The notes below the pieces were generated by a model. It ran no database searches. It saw only the letters and a program-made list of their open reading frames with translations, and was not told where the DNA came from. From Fragilaria crotonensis (Eukaryota > Bacillariophyta > Fragilariophyceae > Fragilariales > Fragilariaceae): DNA of 60,370 bases. Where the stretch lies: contig JAKSYS010000297.1 in assembly GCA_022925895.1 (NCBI GenBank), positions 10,001 to 70,370 on the forward strand. Direction: 5' to 3'. The position numbers and the translations under genes were made by a program. Positions 1 to 10,673 of this stretch are shown here, in pieces. Position 1 is the stretch's first letter. Every line of letters starts with the position of its first letter.

Positions 1-1571
1 CGAAATTCGTTGCGCCACTCGGTAGATAGGTTTCGGACGGCAAGATCCAGGGCTTCGGACTCGGTGTATGTCCTGGTCGCAAGCCGTTCACGTGCAAAGA
101 ATTCTTGGAGCCGACGCAAATAGAGACTGAAAGGTTCAGCGCGTCTATGCCGAGGTATTTCATTGGCCATCGATAGGACGGAATGGAGCAATGGATGATG
201 GAGCCGGAGGATATTGTATATCGCATTATATCCCTTATTGGCTGAAGAACCTTCAACTGCTGCCAATTCTTTTGAATGAGGTGGAAAAATCTCGGGCCTA
301 ATCAAAAGCGTAAAGATCAGATGCGCCATGAAGGACTCTTTGTCGCGGACAGATTGCGGCAGGAGTTCCCACCAGGCGCCATAGATGTTGTCTTCTTCGA
401 TGGACTCATAAGGGGGGCACCAGACTCCCCATTGGAGGCAGGAAGAGACAAGGAGTTTATACCAATGAACGAAGGAATCACCACGATGGGAATCAAACTT
501 GGGGATGACGATCTTGTTGAAATCTTTAAATTTCACTTCACGAAATTGGAACTGGGACATGTAGTCTTGGAAGGATTCTGGTCCAAAAGATACTTCGTCG
601 ACAAAAGGATGCGATCGCGTTGGAGTCCGAGTATTGGGGGTGCGTCCGATGGGGTAATCAAACAAAACTCCACGACGAGGAGGATTTGGGATTTCGTTGG
701 TTTCCCCTGCTGTTGATCTGCCGTCATAGTAGGTTTCGTAACCACGATGGTATTCAGGTCGACTGTCAGTGTTCGGCCTGGAAGCAGGTGGTGCACGGAG
801 ATCAATATCCACGGGGTTTCCTCGGAAAGTACTAGCGCGTGCGTTTGGCATTGTTCCGCCAGTTTTGCTTCGAATCTCAGGGCCATCAGTGCCTGGGACA
901 GATCTAGGATTTTCACCACGGAAGATCGAATCTGTACTTAGTCCATGTGGTGCTGATCGGATGCTTTGATCGACATTCAGCATGTCACCTGGGTCAATGT
1001 TACTAGATATCGGAGCCGTTGAGGCGCCGCGCATCTGTAATACGGGTGAAGAACCGGGGAGTTCGGATACCTGATCGAGCATTTCTGCCTCTGAAACATT
1101 CGATGGTGGTCCTGATCGAACAGAAGATCGAATCGATTCAACTGGCGGACTGCGCATGATTGTCGTCGCGAGTCTGGGGGGCCTTGGAAGCTCCAGTTCC
1201 GATAACTTGAATCAAATCAAAAGCGGAATCTGGATTGCTTCGATAGGCACGGGACGGGAGAAGATTGCCACGGAGACAAGGCGCTCCAAACCTGGTTCGC
1301 GAAGCGAGAATACGCGTCCATCCGATCGAGTTTGGAAGATTCCAAATGTAGCACCGAGGATGGTGTCCATCATTGTGGTGTTGAGCCACATGGTATCTTC
1401 GAGCAAACCAACGATCGTTGTTTGGATGGTTTCACGATAATTGTCGAGGAGACGCGAGGTGAGGAGATCGTAAACATCCGTGAGGGGGATCTCGGCGGAT
1501 GGACAGTTTTCCAGGTCGAGATTGATCAGAAAACAGTCATTGAGCTGCGATATCTCCTCAGCGTCACCCAT
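1..1571 (-). pseudogene. Retrotransposon Gag-like gene, truncated by window edge and interrupted by one UGA
   Basis: On the minus strand one frame runs from an ATG at 1571 to the window edge with a single stop, a TGA at 1212-1214. Downstream of the stop the frame is clearly coding. It contains a segment around 500-400 with FVHWYKLL and CPPYESIEED, then GYNAIYNILRLHHPLL at about 250-200, then AEPFSLYLRRL and RTYTESEALDL near 140-60. This order (WY..L, GY.A...I.R..HPLL, F..YL...Q.F, YT..E...L) is what I know from Gag-like polyproteins of diatom LTR retrotransposons; I infer the family from that pattern, not from a search. The segment between the stop and the Gag core is Ser/Pro/Arg-rich and looks disordered. 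No protease, RT or LTR is visible inside the window; they would lie beyond position 1. The stop could be a nonsense mutation, a retained intron or read-through. Confidence 0.6.
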
Positions 1572-2474
1572 TTTTGGCGTAAAAGTCTTAGAAGGCTTTT
1601 CAGGCCCGGCTCTGATTTTATGTGAACGTCCCGAGTATGTTGGCGTACGCAAAATCTCGTATCGCCTGCGTGTCAAAGATAGGACTCGCGGTTTTATCTC
1701 TCAGGCACAGATGCTCGTTTCCGAGTCACTCGGGATTGGAGAGACAGTTTTTTTCACGTTCTTTGTTTAGGTGTATCCCTAACCCTAACAAAGATTTGGG
1801 CTCATAACCTGTGAATCCAAACGTTCCAAGGGTATACCTTGTTGCCGCACTCACTGGGGAGTAGGATTAGTCGCTGGACAGCGACCGGACACCCTCGTTG
1901 TCGATGTCGAACAGGGCCAGAGAGGAGCGAGGGTGTGCAAGAGAGCAAGGAAGGTTTACCTTTGTTATACTGAAGTGTTTGGAGGCGGAGAACTAAACGA
2001 TGCTATCTGATCCTCATTACCCTTACGATGCGAGACCGGCAAGAGTGCAGTTGAGGAAAATAGATGCTAAGTTAGAAGTTGTGAGTGGAGTCCAAAAGGT
2101 ACTCCGCTGTTAATGCTATATCGCAGTACTCACGATACGTGCATGTACGTGGGTCACAGTGGAAACACAACATCAGAAGGTGGTATATGGTAACTAAATT
2201 TTAACATGTTAAGTGTTACCGGATAATGGCGTGCATCTTTCCAGTTTCAACAATGCACATTGTTAGTGATAACAAATATGTTGACAGCACAATATATGGT
2301 TCCTTTTTTACAATATGTGTTACATCTAAAGTTTTGATAACAACATTTATGCTAAGTGCAATAACCATTTTGTTGACTCTTGTTACTCATGTAAGATGTT
2401 AACATACCATTTCTGCTGCTAAGTATGTTATTAAGTTACTACATGTGTTGTTGTCTATGTTGCAAAGTAACTTC
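1572..2474. other. Intergenic, 5' flank of the Gag-like element
   Basis: No convincing coding frame. The minus-strand Gag frame stays open without ATG up to a TGA near 1700. A short CCCTAACCCTAAC run near 1777-1790 matches two diatom-type telomere units but is isolated. AT content rises after about 2150. An LTR may lie here, but I could not find a second copy in the window to prove it. Confidence 0.4.
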
Positions 2475-2836
2475 AAAATGTTGGCCAAAATGCATCTGGT
2501 TCCAATCATCCAACTTGGAAATCGAAATCGCGAGAACAGGTCGCCACCAAATTCTGAGGAGACAGTCGCATTTGCTTGAATGCGGAGTTTACAAGACACT
2601 TCCAAATTCCAAGAACGGACATGAGGTCGTCAAGATAGCAAACAAAATGTGTCGGCAAAATGCATCTGGTTCCAGTCATCCAACTTGGAAATCGAAATGG
2701 CGAGGACAGGTCGCCACCAAATTCTGAGGAGACAGTCGCATTCGCTTGAATGTGAAGTTTACAAGACACTTCCAAAATCCAAGAACGGACATGAGGTCGC
2801 CAAGATAGCCAACAAAATGTGTCGGCAAAATTCATG
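2475..2836. repeat. 170-bp direct tandem repeat, two copies plus a stub
   Basis: The unit beginning AAAATGCATCTGG recurs exactly 170 bp apart (AAAA ending at 2490 and 2660), and the start of a third unit (GTCGGCAAAA) appears at 2821, again 170 bp on. The two full copies differ at a handful of scattered positions and there are no indels between them, so the array is fairly young. Neither strand gives a recognisable protein. Confidence 0.85.
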
Positions 2837-4169
2837 AAGTAAATCACACAACAGCATACGGACTTCTGCTTGGTGGATTCGCTGTACCTTCCTGGGTACT
2901 ACAATTCAACACCTTGCATCACTGCTTCCAATTCAATGCTTCTCCTGTACTCTTGTCATAGATTTTCCATCGCCTTTCATCGCAGCTGTCATCTGATAAT
3001 GATGAAAACATGCTTGCAGTGTAATTGACAGCAATTTGTTGTACGGCCGGTACTTGGCACTTTCGAATGAAAAGAATAGTGTAATTTTTAAACAATATGG
3101 GTGAATAATGTCATTGCTTATGTTGTTACATAGCCACATATATAATTCAAAGTTTATGTTTTATATTGCAAAATGAATAAATGAATTGCATTGAAATTCT
3201 TGATTCATGGATGTTACATTCCTGTCGCAACAAGACTTGCATTGAGTTTCGTGCCCTGTTTTGGCTTGCAATGAGCGATGCGTCAAGATGATGCAAATTC
3301 TATCATTACACTTCAAAGGACCCCTTAAGGAGATGATACTATATTCAGACCCTTGACATGATGCGGAGGATCCCCCGCCTCTTGTGCAATCAGTGTGATT
3401 CCGGATGGTGGGCGCCACTGATGCTGCTGCATTTACGCGTGCATGTAGCACAAGCATTACTAACGTTGACGTCCCTGTTGATAGAGATTATGTGAAGAGT
3501 TATGAGAACAGAACTCAAATGTTTAATTGTGAACAAAGTCATCAACAAGGCCAGAAATGCTTATATAACACCAATTATGTACAACAACACCAGAAATGTT
3601 TGGTTCGTAACCCCCTTGTCAAATGCAATATCATAATAGTGAAATGTACGCATACCTTTTAACAAAAAAGAGATCTACATGAAAAGCATCATTCAATATA
3701 GACACCATAGCTAATGACATGACAAACAAAAACAAGATTTAGCAATGATGGTGCATTCCAAATATATATGGCATCAATAAAACGCACCTTCTTAAAGAAC
3801 TTAATATTTAAATATCACATGTTGTATCTTGACCAAATTTAATTGACTATTGCTTATAGTTCCCAAATATGTTGTGACTTACAATGGCAAGATTGAAAAT
3901 GTTGAGTAGGTAACATACACAAATGTTACATTCGAGTTTTACATTGTGACTTAACAATAATATGTATGATGACAAGAAATGTTACAGTTGCTATGAACAA
4001 TATTGATATGTTTTGAAACAATATACATATCGCTTCTCACAAAAAAGTTAACAAATAATGACATAGTTAACATTCTACACCTTCTGATGAAGTGTGACTC
4101 AACCACGTACGCCAGATGAATAAACGTAGACTGTGCGGTTAGGCAACGGTACAGTAGTCAGGGTAACAG
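2837..4169. other. AT-rich intergenic stretch
   Basis: No coding frame, RNA gene or repeat that I can support. It is rich in short A/T runs and in TGTTAC/GTAACA words, and resembles decayed repeat DNA. Confidence 0.4.
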
Positions 4170-4800
4170 ATATGCACGAACACTAATACCACTAATACCA
4201 CTAATACCACTAATACAAAAATGTCCTTCTCAGATGGCGTGTGCCTGCAATTTCTTTGATTTCTCCGTTCTGGCATCCTGTTGCTTTGAAATCAAATTGA
4301 TCATGCCACAAATGCCACAAATGCCACAAATGCCACAAATGCCACAAATACCACAAATACCACAACTACCACAACTACCACATCTACCACATCTACCACA
4401 ACTACCACAACTACCACAACTACCACAACTACCACAACTACCACAACTACCACAAATACCACAAATACCACTAATACCACTAATACAAAAATGTCCTTCT
4501 CAGATGGCGTGTGCCTGCAATTTCTTTGATTTCTCTGTTGTGGCATCCTGTTGCTTTGAAATCAAATTGATCATGCCACAAATGCCACAAATGCCACAAA
4601 TACCACAAATACCACAACTACCACAACTACCACAACTACCACAACTACCACAACTACCACAACTACCACAAATACCACTAATACCACTAATACCACTAAT
4701 ACAAAAATGTCCTTCTCAGATGGCGCATGCCTGCAATTTCTTTGATTTCTCTGTTGTGGCATCCTGTTGCTTTGAAATCAAATTGATCATACCTTGAACA
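4170..4800 (+). repeat. Composite minisatellite: 9-bp arrays alternating with a ~90-bp block
   Basis: Arrays of related 9-mers (ACCACAACT, ACCACAAAT, GCCACAAAT, ACCACATCT, ACCACTAAT) alternate with three near-identical blocks of about 90 bp. Each block starts AAAAATGTCCTTCTCAGATGG and ends in ATCAAATTGATCAT. Equivalent points of the blocks lie at 4211, 4481 and 4697, so the higher-order spacings are 270 and 216 bp, both multiples of 9. Because every unit is a multiple of three, a 187-codon frame (4234-4797, plus strand) stays open and would encode Pro-Gln-Leu/Met/Ile triplets. I treat that frame as a by-product of the repeat, not a gene. Confidence 0.85.
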
Positions 4801-5045
4801 TGTCAAGATCGCGGAAGAGCCATGACAGTGCATTTTCGCTTGCAAATGTTGGAATGCCACCAGTTTTGCAGTGTTGAAGATGCAGTGAAGTTGGTACATT
4901 ACTCATGTCAAACAACACCATTTAAGTTGACATTGTGGATTGGAAAAATCACTGCGTGACTTCTGCGTTTCATGGATACTTCCTCGAAACTTGTACGCAA
5001 AATTTGTACTGGGGCTTCACCGACGTTTGCGTCATCTGTTTTTTT

Positions 5046-6228
5046 CTCTTTTGACAGGTGGTCGTCAACAATGTCAAGCCCGAACAAGCCATAGTGGCAT
5101 GCGGACGTCAAGGCAAAGAGAGCATCCAGATGCTATGCAGGCCGGTCCAAAAGTTTTGATTGATGGTGATGCTCAAGCACAGTGGACTGTGCACAATAAT
5201 TTGAGTCAATGGTTTGATGATGCAAAGCGTGATCTTCTTGCTGCTACTACTCTTGTTGAGGATAAACAAGCTGTGTATAACAATGAAGGTGAGCTTGTGT
5301 CGGAATCGATTCAAAAAGATTGCAAAAGGAGGATCATCAATAAGGATGAAACACCTTATGATTTGTGATCACAGGCAAAAAGGGTGGGCTTCACGCAGTG
5401 ACATACTTCAACCCTGTATTTCCAAGAAGTGCCACAAGATGTTTCAAGTCTTCCAGACATGTGACCGGGACGCATGCCACCAACTAGGCAGGAGAAGGGC
5501 TTCTGCCCTTCTATACTTTTGATTCGAGTGCATGGTGGGATGCAAACTTCAGAGTGAAGATTGAATGGATTTTGGGCCTCCCAATAGTCCAAGGCAGAAC
5601 CGGTTGTCCTCACAATGTTGGAGGGCTTGACATGCACAAGTCCGCAGTCTTTGATCCCAAAAGTGGATGCTTGATTCAAGACCTTCAGCTTTGCTACAAT
5701 GTGTTGGTGGATGCACTGGAGGCACATGGTTTTCAGTGTTGGAATAAATGATTCTGTCATCATTCCGACTGCTCAACATGAGACTCAGCCTGAGCAAGTG
5801 GAGGAGTTGTTGATAACCGGAAAAGTCTTTTCAGCATCTGTACTGTGAACCTTATGCTCGTCAAGGATTGGCAATGCTGGGGTGACACTAGAAGCACAGA
5901 AGAGGCAGCTTGAATTGAATGAGCAAGCAATGCTTGCACTTGGTGCGAGTAATCGGGGCACAGGTAAAGACACTTGTGAAAGCACAGACCGCACTGGAGA
6001 AGTACAATGCAGATGAGAATTCCATGAATGATAAGGATTAGGGGGATGTTGTTAGGTGGGTTCTGCCGCCAACAACGGTTGATCATCTCCTGAAAGACTT
6101 GGAATGTAAAGAAGAACAAATTCTGCAAAAACTTTTATCACTCGCTGCCACATGAGTGGACGACATATGCTCCTCCAAGACATGATGCGAATGCCCCTAT
6201 TCCAATCACACCAATGACATCAGTCTAA
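5046..6228 (+). pseudogene. Decayed DDE-superfamily transposase
   Basis: Fragments in several plus-strand frames, in the right order, match the transposase type common in diatom genomes. They are: QWTVHNNLSQWFDDAKRDLL followed by RRIINKDET (the D-E-T motif) before a stop near 5366; then KSSRHVTGT, GEGLLPFYTFDSS and NFRVKIEWILGLP...GCP up to about 5610; then IPTAQHETQPEQVEELL near 5765; then RWVLPPTTVDHLLKDL near 6057; and LPHEWTTYAPP near 6150. Stops and frameshifts separate them, so no active enzyme is made. The first catalytic Asp is recognisable; the later acidic residues are not. No terminal repeats found. The family call rests on remembered pattern and order. Confidence 0.65.
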
Positions 6229-6974
6229 TCAATATACAAATAAGCTGCATGTTTTTGCTAAAAGCTCCACTTTGACCAACTCCAATACCATGGATCATCA
6301 TTCTAGTGGCATCGGGAACATACTAATTTTGAAGTATGTAAAATTTGAATCATGCCAATAGAAAACGATATCTCCATCACTAAAAATCATTCTCACATTC
6401 TGACGCGACAGCCTCGAAACTGACACACGGTATGGCATACTTCACTTCGAAGCATGCAATTGCAGAGCAATGATGAATGGATGTCGAAATGGGCTGGATT
6501 TGCGACACCAGTTACCAGTGACTCAGCCGTCCAGGTACTATGACAATAAAAAACGCAGGAAAAAATTCGATTAAGCATATCTCATTCAATATCGGTAGCC
6601 ACATCGATATGATGATCATAAAAGTATCGGACGTGTCCCATCTGTCTTTTCCAACATGACAAAATCTGTGGTTTGGAGAGCTTTGATAATAGCGAATAAC
6701 TTTTTGGGTCCAGATACTGTGTGTATAGTTTATACCTGTATATGGTACTAACGGTACTCCAAGTAGCTTGCATTGTTCAAAGTTCGAGTATTGTACTGAT
6801 GACTGATGACATGAGAAACGCATCGTTGGAATCTGGTTTGTGAAATTTATCCCATATTTCTCTACCAGTGTATGATAGAAGAGGACATCAACTACTACAG
6901 TCGCAAATTTTCACCAAAACTTCGTAAGGTTACGGGTTCCGTCCTACCACAAGCAATCAAAAGAGGATCCCCCT
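6229..6974. other. Intergenic
   Basis: No supported gene or repeat. The 3' end of the minus-strand gene at 6975 abuts it. Confidence 0.4.
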
Positions 6975-8108
6975 CTATTGATACGGGATATCTGGGACCT
7001 TGGCTACCTTGGTCACATAGAGTGTTTTCGACTTGCGCGTCATAAACCCCAAAGGCCGTTTGACATTGGCTCGAAATTCGACCCAGCAGTCACCTTCTCC
7101 ATCCTTGGCATCAGGCTTCATTCGTTCGTGCCGTCCGTCGCCTCCTTCCAACAGCACATTTTCATTTTGCAATTCCTGCAATGACCCCGCGAGGAGTGCA
7201 TCTTGTGCTTCGGCGAAGCTGCTAGAGTACTCCATGGAATCGGTGAGTCGAAAATCCAGGCCCGGCAAATCGGGGTGTGCCACCATGAGTTGCCCTTGTC
7301 GCCGTTTTCTTGTGGTGCCGTTAAAGCCAATCTTGCCAATGCGAGCCCCTTGGAGGACCGGGGGATCGTCGAGGTTTCGACACGAAAAGACCAAGGAGGG
7401 AGCGGGCAACATGCGGTCTTCCGAAGCGGCGGGAAGCGGTCTCAGGGCCAAACAATCTTGAACAAGGTACAACCCAACCGCAGCGCGCGTTAGAGTCGAA
7501 TCAGATAAGGTCGACAAGAGACTTCGTCCATCACTGTAGGCTGCGTCATCAAAGTGTGGAAGAGCAATTTCACGAAAGCCAATGCTCTCCGAAGTAGCGG
7601 AAGCACTCGTATTGTGGGGACGGTAGGGCGACCGAAGCAAGTCAACTTGATGTAATAACGGCAAACCACCACCAATTCCGAGCACGTCTTGCACCGACAA
7701 CCGACGACCCACGGAATGTGTCAGGGTCACTCGAGTCACCTGACCGGATATTTGATCGGCTAACAAAGCTCGACTGGACCTAACTCTTTCCTCCGGCGAG
7801 CCCTCACTCATGCCAGCGATCGACAAGATTGACAGTGATTCCGAATCGCGATTTTCTGAGCTACCCTGAATTGAAAGAAAGTGAATAATCGAACCCGACA
7901 CTTGGCATTCCGATGCTACAGAATCCCATCGTTTTCGGAACGGAATATTCGAAAATCGAGCATCCAAGCTATCATCTCGAAATGCAACGAGCGGCAGACG
8001 AACCACTCCAAACAAGGAACGCAGTGCTTCTTGTGCTCGGTGTGAAAGGGCTGTGCTTGATGAGAGGAGTGTCACTACTGGTGCCTTTGTTATACGTGTG
8101 CATCTCAT
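6975..8108 (-). CDS. Unrecognised protein, 377 aa
   Basis: One uninterrupted exon from ATG at 8108 to TAG at 6975. The frame is open further upstream, but this is the first ATG. The first ~35 residues are Ser/Thr/Arg-rich with no acidic residue and could be an organelle targeting sequence; there is no clear signal peptide or membrane span. The middle is rich in Ser, Leu and Arg. The C-terminal ~130 residues look folded: VFSCRNLDDPPV, ARIGKIGFNG, LPGLDFRL and a final CWVEFRANVKRPLGF followed by basic residues. I do not recognise the family. It is divergent to the gene at 9224 and shares the CRE-rich spacer 8109-9223 with it. Confidence 0.7.
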   Translation of the reverse strand: MRCTRITKAPVVTLLSSSTALSHRAQEALRSLFGVVRLPLVAFRDDSLDARFSNIPFRKRWDSVASECQVSGSIIHFLSIQGSSENRDSESLSILSIAGMSEGSPEERVRSSRALLADQISGQVTRVTLTHSVGRRLSVQDVLGIGGGLPLLHQVDLLRSPYRPHNTSASATSESIGFREIALPHFDDAAYSDGRSLLSTLSDSTLTRAAVGLYLVQDCLALRPLPAASEDRMLPAPSLVFSCRNLDDPPVLQGARIGKIGFNGTTRKRRQGQLMVAHPDLPGLDFRLTDSMEYSSSFAEAQDALLAGSLQELQNENVLLEGGDGRHERMKPDAKDGEGDCWVEFRANVKRPLGFMTRKSKTLYVTKVAKVPDIPYQ

Positions 8109-8787
8109 TGTTCGGAACGTTCGTATGATACATCCACTTCGTTCCAGTGAGAACGTGACGACAACTCGACATCCAGGACGACTATGATACAAGGACAAGT
8201 CCTTGTCGTCTACTCGTATCCGATATATTTCGATTGTTGACAAGTCTCGAAATCACTTCGTACTCCGTACTGTACTCAGTACACGTACCGGTATCTCCAG
8301 TTCGAATTCTGTGTGACTCACTGCTCACTATTAAAAAATCCCTGTACATATATAGTATTTAATGTTTGTATACATTACGTGTGACTTGTGAGTCAGGAGT
8401 CAGGAGTCAGGAGTCGAGTCAGGAATAATGTCCAAGGAAGCCTCGCAGATCCAACAGTCCACAGTGCACAACGACAGTTCCGAACTCGGAGTATCAAGTA
8501 TCAACTACAACTACTTGTACTTGTACTCGGAGTACAATTCATGGAAACTGGAGAATTCTGTATTTCGAGTACTGGAGTACCAGGTACCAGTACCGGTATG
8601 GTGCACACCACCAACGAACAAAGACCGATGCATCGATCCAGGTCCTGGTATGTACTACTAAGTATCAGTACTACAAGGTAAAAGTACTCCAGTACTGGGC
8701 AGAAGACTGTTTACTGTCGTGTAAACGGACGATTCTTGAAGCACTCGGAGCGAAAAAAAAAGTGGATCCGATTAGAATGCAAGGAAA

Positions 8788-8795
8788 TGACGTCA
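8788..8795. promoter_or_regulatory. Perfect CRE palindrome TGACGTCA (1)
   Basis: Full 8-bp palindrome, the consensus for CREB/ATF-type bZIP dimers. It lies 436 bp before the ATG at 9224. Confidence 0.5.
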
Positions 8796-8883
8796 AGCCG
8801 TACCAATCAGCATGCTCTCCCTATGTTACTGCCTTACTGGAGTACTGTATCACCGTAGGTGGTACGTGAAACGGTCAGTCCTG

Positions 8884-8891
8884 TGACGTCA
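8884..8891. promoter_or_regulatory. Perfect CRE palindrome TGACGTCA (2)
   Basis: Second full palindrome, only 4 bp from the third, which would put two bZIP dimers roughly one helical turn apart. Confidence 0.5.
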
Positions 8892-8895
8892 TCCT

Positions 8896-8903
8896 TGACG
8901 TCA
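8896..8903. promoter_or_regulatory. Perfect CRE palindrome TGACGTCA (3)
   Basis: Third full palindrome; with the second it forms a 20-bp double site (8884-8903). Confidence 0.5.
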
Positions 8904-9223
8904 TATGCTTGCATTGGTCGACAACTCCGAGTTCTGCCCAGTACTGGAGTACTTGTACACCTCCTACTTGTACCTCGTACTACGTACTACGTAATGTGCA
9001 ATGTTGGCAGAGACCACTAATAACTAATACTTAATTCGAGATTTCCGACAAACCTGCACCGTCGAAACAATGGAGCCACTTCTACGGCCGGACCAACATT
9101 TTTTTAGAGTGTACAGCTGCTTCATTATCGCATCATTAGGTCGGCGGCGGATCGATTGAACGTCTGTGTTACACCCGAATCAACAATAAACGTCCGTATT
9201 TTGGGTAGTTGTAGAGCCTTCAC

Positions 9224-10516
9224 ATGTCGAGGCTTTCCCTTCGATATCATGCATGCGCATCGTTATGTTTGCTTGCCATGATCGGCGCAGAGCAGGTCCG
9301 CACAGCATCTTGCTTCCTGCCTGCAACAACAAGGACAAGATTGATAATCCGTAGGAGCGATGCACATTCCATGACATCGCGCATCATGTTCCAACTTGGC
9401 GTGCAAAAAAAGGACGACAATTTGAGTGCCGCGGGCAAGGAACGTCGAGACGAAGATGCACGACGACAACTTCGAAAGACGGATGTGGTGATTGGAAAAA
9501 CGTCGGCCATGGCGGGTGCCAGGGATTACCCGATCGACCCCAAGTCAACCGAAGAAGCGTGGATGAAGCAAGCGTCGAATTTGGAGCAGAAGGTGTACAG
9601 ACAAACGGAAGTTGGAATGGAAATGCTCAAAATGCTGAGAGTGGAAGAGGCTGTTGCGGCGTTCGATGCGGTCTTTCAACTCAAACCAAATGTGTATTGT
9701 TGGCAAGCCGGAATTGCAAGATTTTACATGGGAGACTGGATCGGGGCTGCCGAAATTTTTTGCGCGAGTGCAAAAATCTATGAATCTAAATTTGGGTCTC
9801 CTGCAAGCGAGGAGCGAATTTGGAGAGATGCTTGTGAACTCAAGTATCTGACGTCGCTGAGTAAGAAAGAAAAGGAGGCCATGGTCGAAAATGGTGGCGT
9901 CAAGGAAGTGATACCGCAAGTGAAAGAATTCGAACGTTCTCCAGATTCGACAGTGGAAACGAGGAGGGTGTTTCGCATCGCGAAAGACCTCTTTGCTGCG
10001 TCGGTGACAGACGACTCTGTCGGTCTCGTCTTGTCTCGTGCAAAATTGCGATCAATCTGCGGTTCCTTTGAGGCTAATCCGAGAGCCGACCGAAAAATGT
10101 GGAAGCTCAATTCTTGGTTTTACTTGGGACTTCATTACGATGCTTTGGGACAAGTTGATGATAGCAAAAGTTGCATGAAAATGGCAATGCGTATGTGCCC
10201 GAACATCAAAGGTAGCGATATTATCCACACACTTCCCATGTTGCACATGTCACGTCGTGATTGGTTTGATGACGACGAATACAACAACGAGGACGACCAA
10301 ATTCGCACTCCTCACGGAGCGCCAATCGACGTGCCGCTTGGGGTCAAGACTGATCCGATCATTATTGAGTCCATCCACGATAGCATCTCCACATTGAAGC
10401 ACCAGGATCTCAAGCACGCCCTCAAAGCTCGTGGCCTGCTCAGCAGTGGGTCAAAGGAAGAGCTACGAATGCGACTTTTCACTTCGTTGATATCAGATGC
10501 TGGGTTACAGCTGTGA
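9224..10516 (+). CDS. Predicted plastid-targeted TPR-like protein with C-terminal SAP motif, 430 aa
   Basis: Single exon. The N-terminus has a hydrophobic signal-peptide core (SLCLLAMIGA) followed by TASCFLP, an ASAFAP-like cleavage motif with Phe, then a Ser/Thr/Arg-rich stretch: the bipartite pre-sequence of diatom plastid proteins. Residues about 110-340 are helical and include TPR-like pieces (EEAVAAFDAVFQLKPN; WYLG-type FYLGLHYDALGQVDDS). Residues about 390-425 form a SAP motif (DLKHALKARGLLSSGSKEEL), a helix-turn-helix normally used for DNA or RNA binding. A role in organellar nucleic-acid handling is inference. Convergent with the cap methyltransferase, 157 bp between stops. Confidence 0.8.
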   Translation: MSRLSLRYHACASLCLLAMIGAEQVRTASCFLPATTRTRLIIRRSDAHSMTSRIMFQLGVQKKDDNLSAAGKERRDEDARRQLRKTDVVIGKTSAMAGARDYPIDPKSTEEAWMKQASNLEQKVYRQTEVGMEMLKMLRVEEAVAAFDAVFQLKPNVYCWQAGIARFYMGDWIGAAEIFCASAKIYESKFGSPASEERIWRDACELKYLTSLSKKEKEAMVENGGVKEVIPQVKEFERSPDSTVETRRVFRIAKDLFAASVTDDSVGLVLSRAKLRSICGSFEANPRADRKMWKLNSWFYLGLHYDALGQVDDSKSCMKMAMRMCPNIKGSDIIHTLPMLHMSRRDWFDDDEYNNEDDQIRTPHGAPIDVPLGVKTDPIIIESIHDSISTLKHQDLKHALKARGLLSSGSKEELRMRLFTSLISDAGLQL

Positions 10517-10673
10517 ACGAAAGGGGGAGTTACAGTTCTCAGCTCCCTACAAAACTACCACTACCACCACCGCGTGGTTTGTGTATCGAACGATGCCAAG
10601 CACTCCGCACATCATACAATTTGTGTCGTACTAGTTATTAGGAAGACTCATTCCCATCACCCTGGTAGCGTTA

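Larger units (their letters stand above)
8109..9223. promoter_or_regulatory. Divergent promoter region rich in bZIP-type sites
   Basis: Spacer between two divergently transcribed genes. It contains three perfect TGACGTCA palindromes (listed separately), an AP-1-like TGACTCA at 8314-8320 and TGAGTCA at 8389-8395. It also holds a short GGAGTCA tandem at about 8394-8415 and three copies of the palindrome GTACTNNAGTAC (8569-8580, 8684-8695, 8941-8952). TGACGT-type elements are known CO2/cAMP-responsive sites bound by bZIP factors in Phaeodactylum; applying that to this spacer is inference. Confidence 0.5.

Noticed and set aside
276..969. Plus-strand frames over the Gag-like region and a minus-strand frame at 533-919
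   Set aside because: They are shadows of the long minus-strand Gag-like frame, which has coherent Gag-type motifs.
1777..1790. CCCTAACCCTAAC as a telomere end
   Set aside because: Only about two units, with ordinary sequence on both sides; at most an interstitial trace.
4234..4797. 187-codon open frame of Pro-Gln-Leu triplets
   Set aside because: It arises because all repeat units are multiples of three; the antisense frames are open for the same reason and no non-repeat domain is present.
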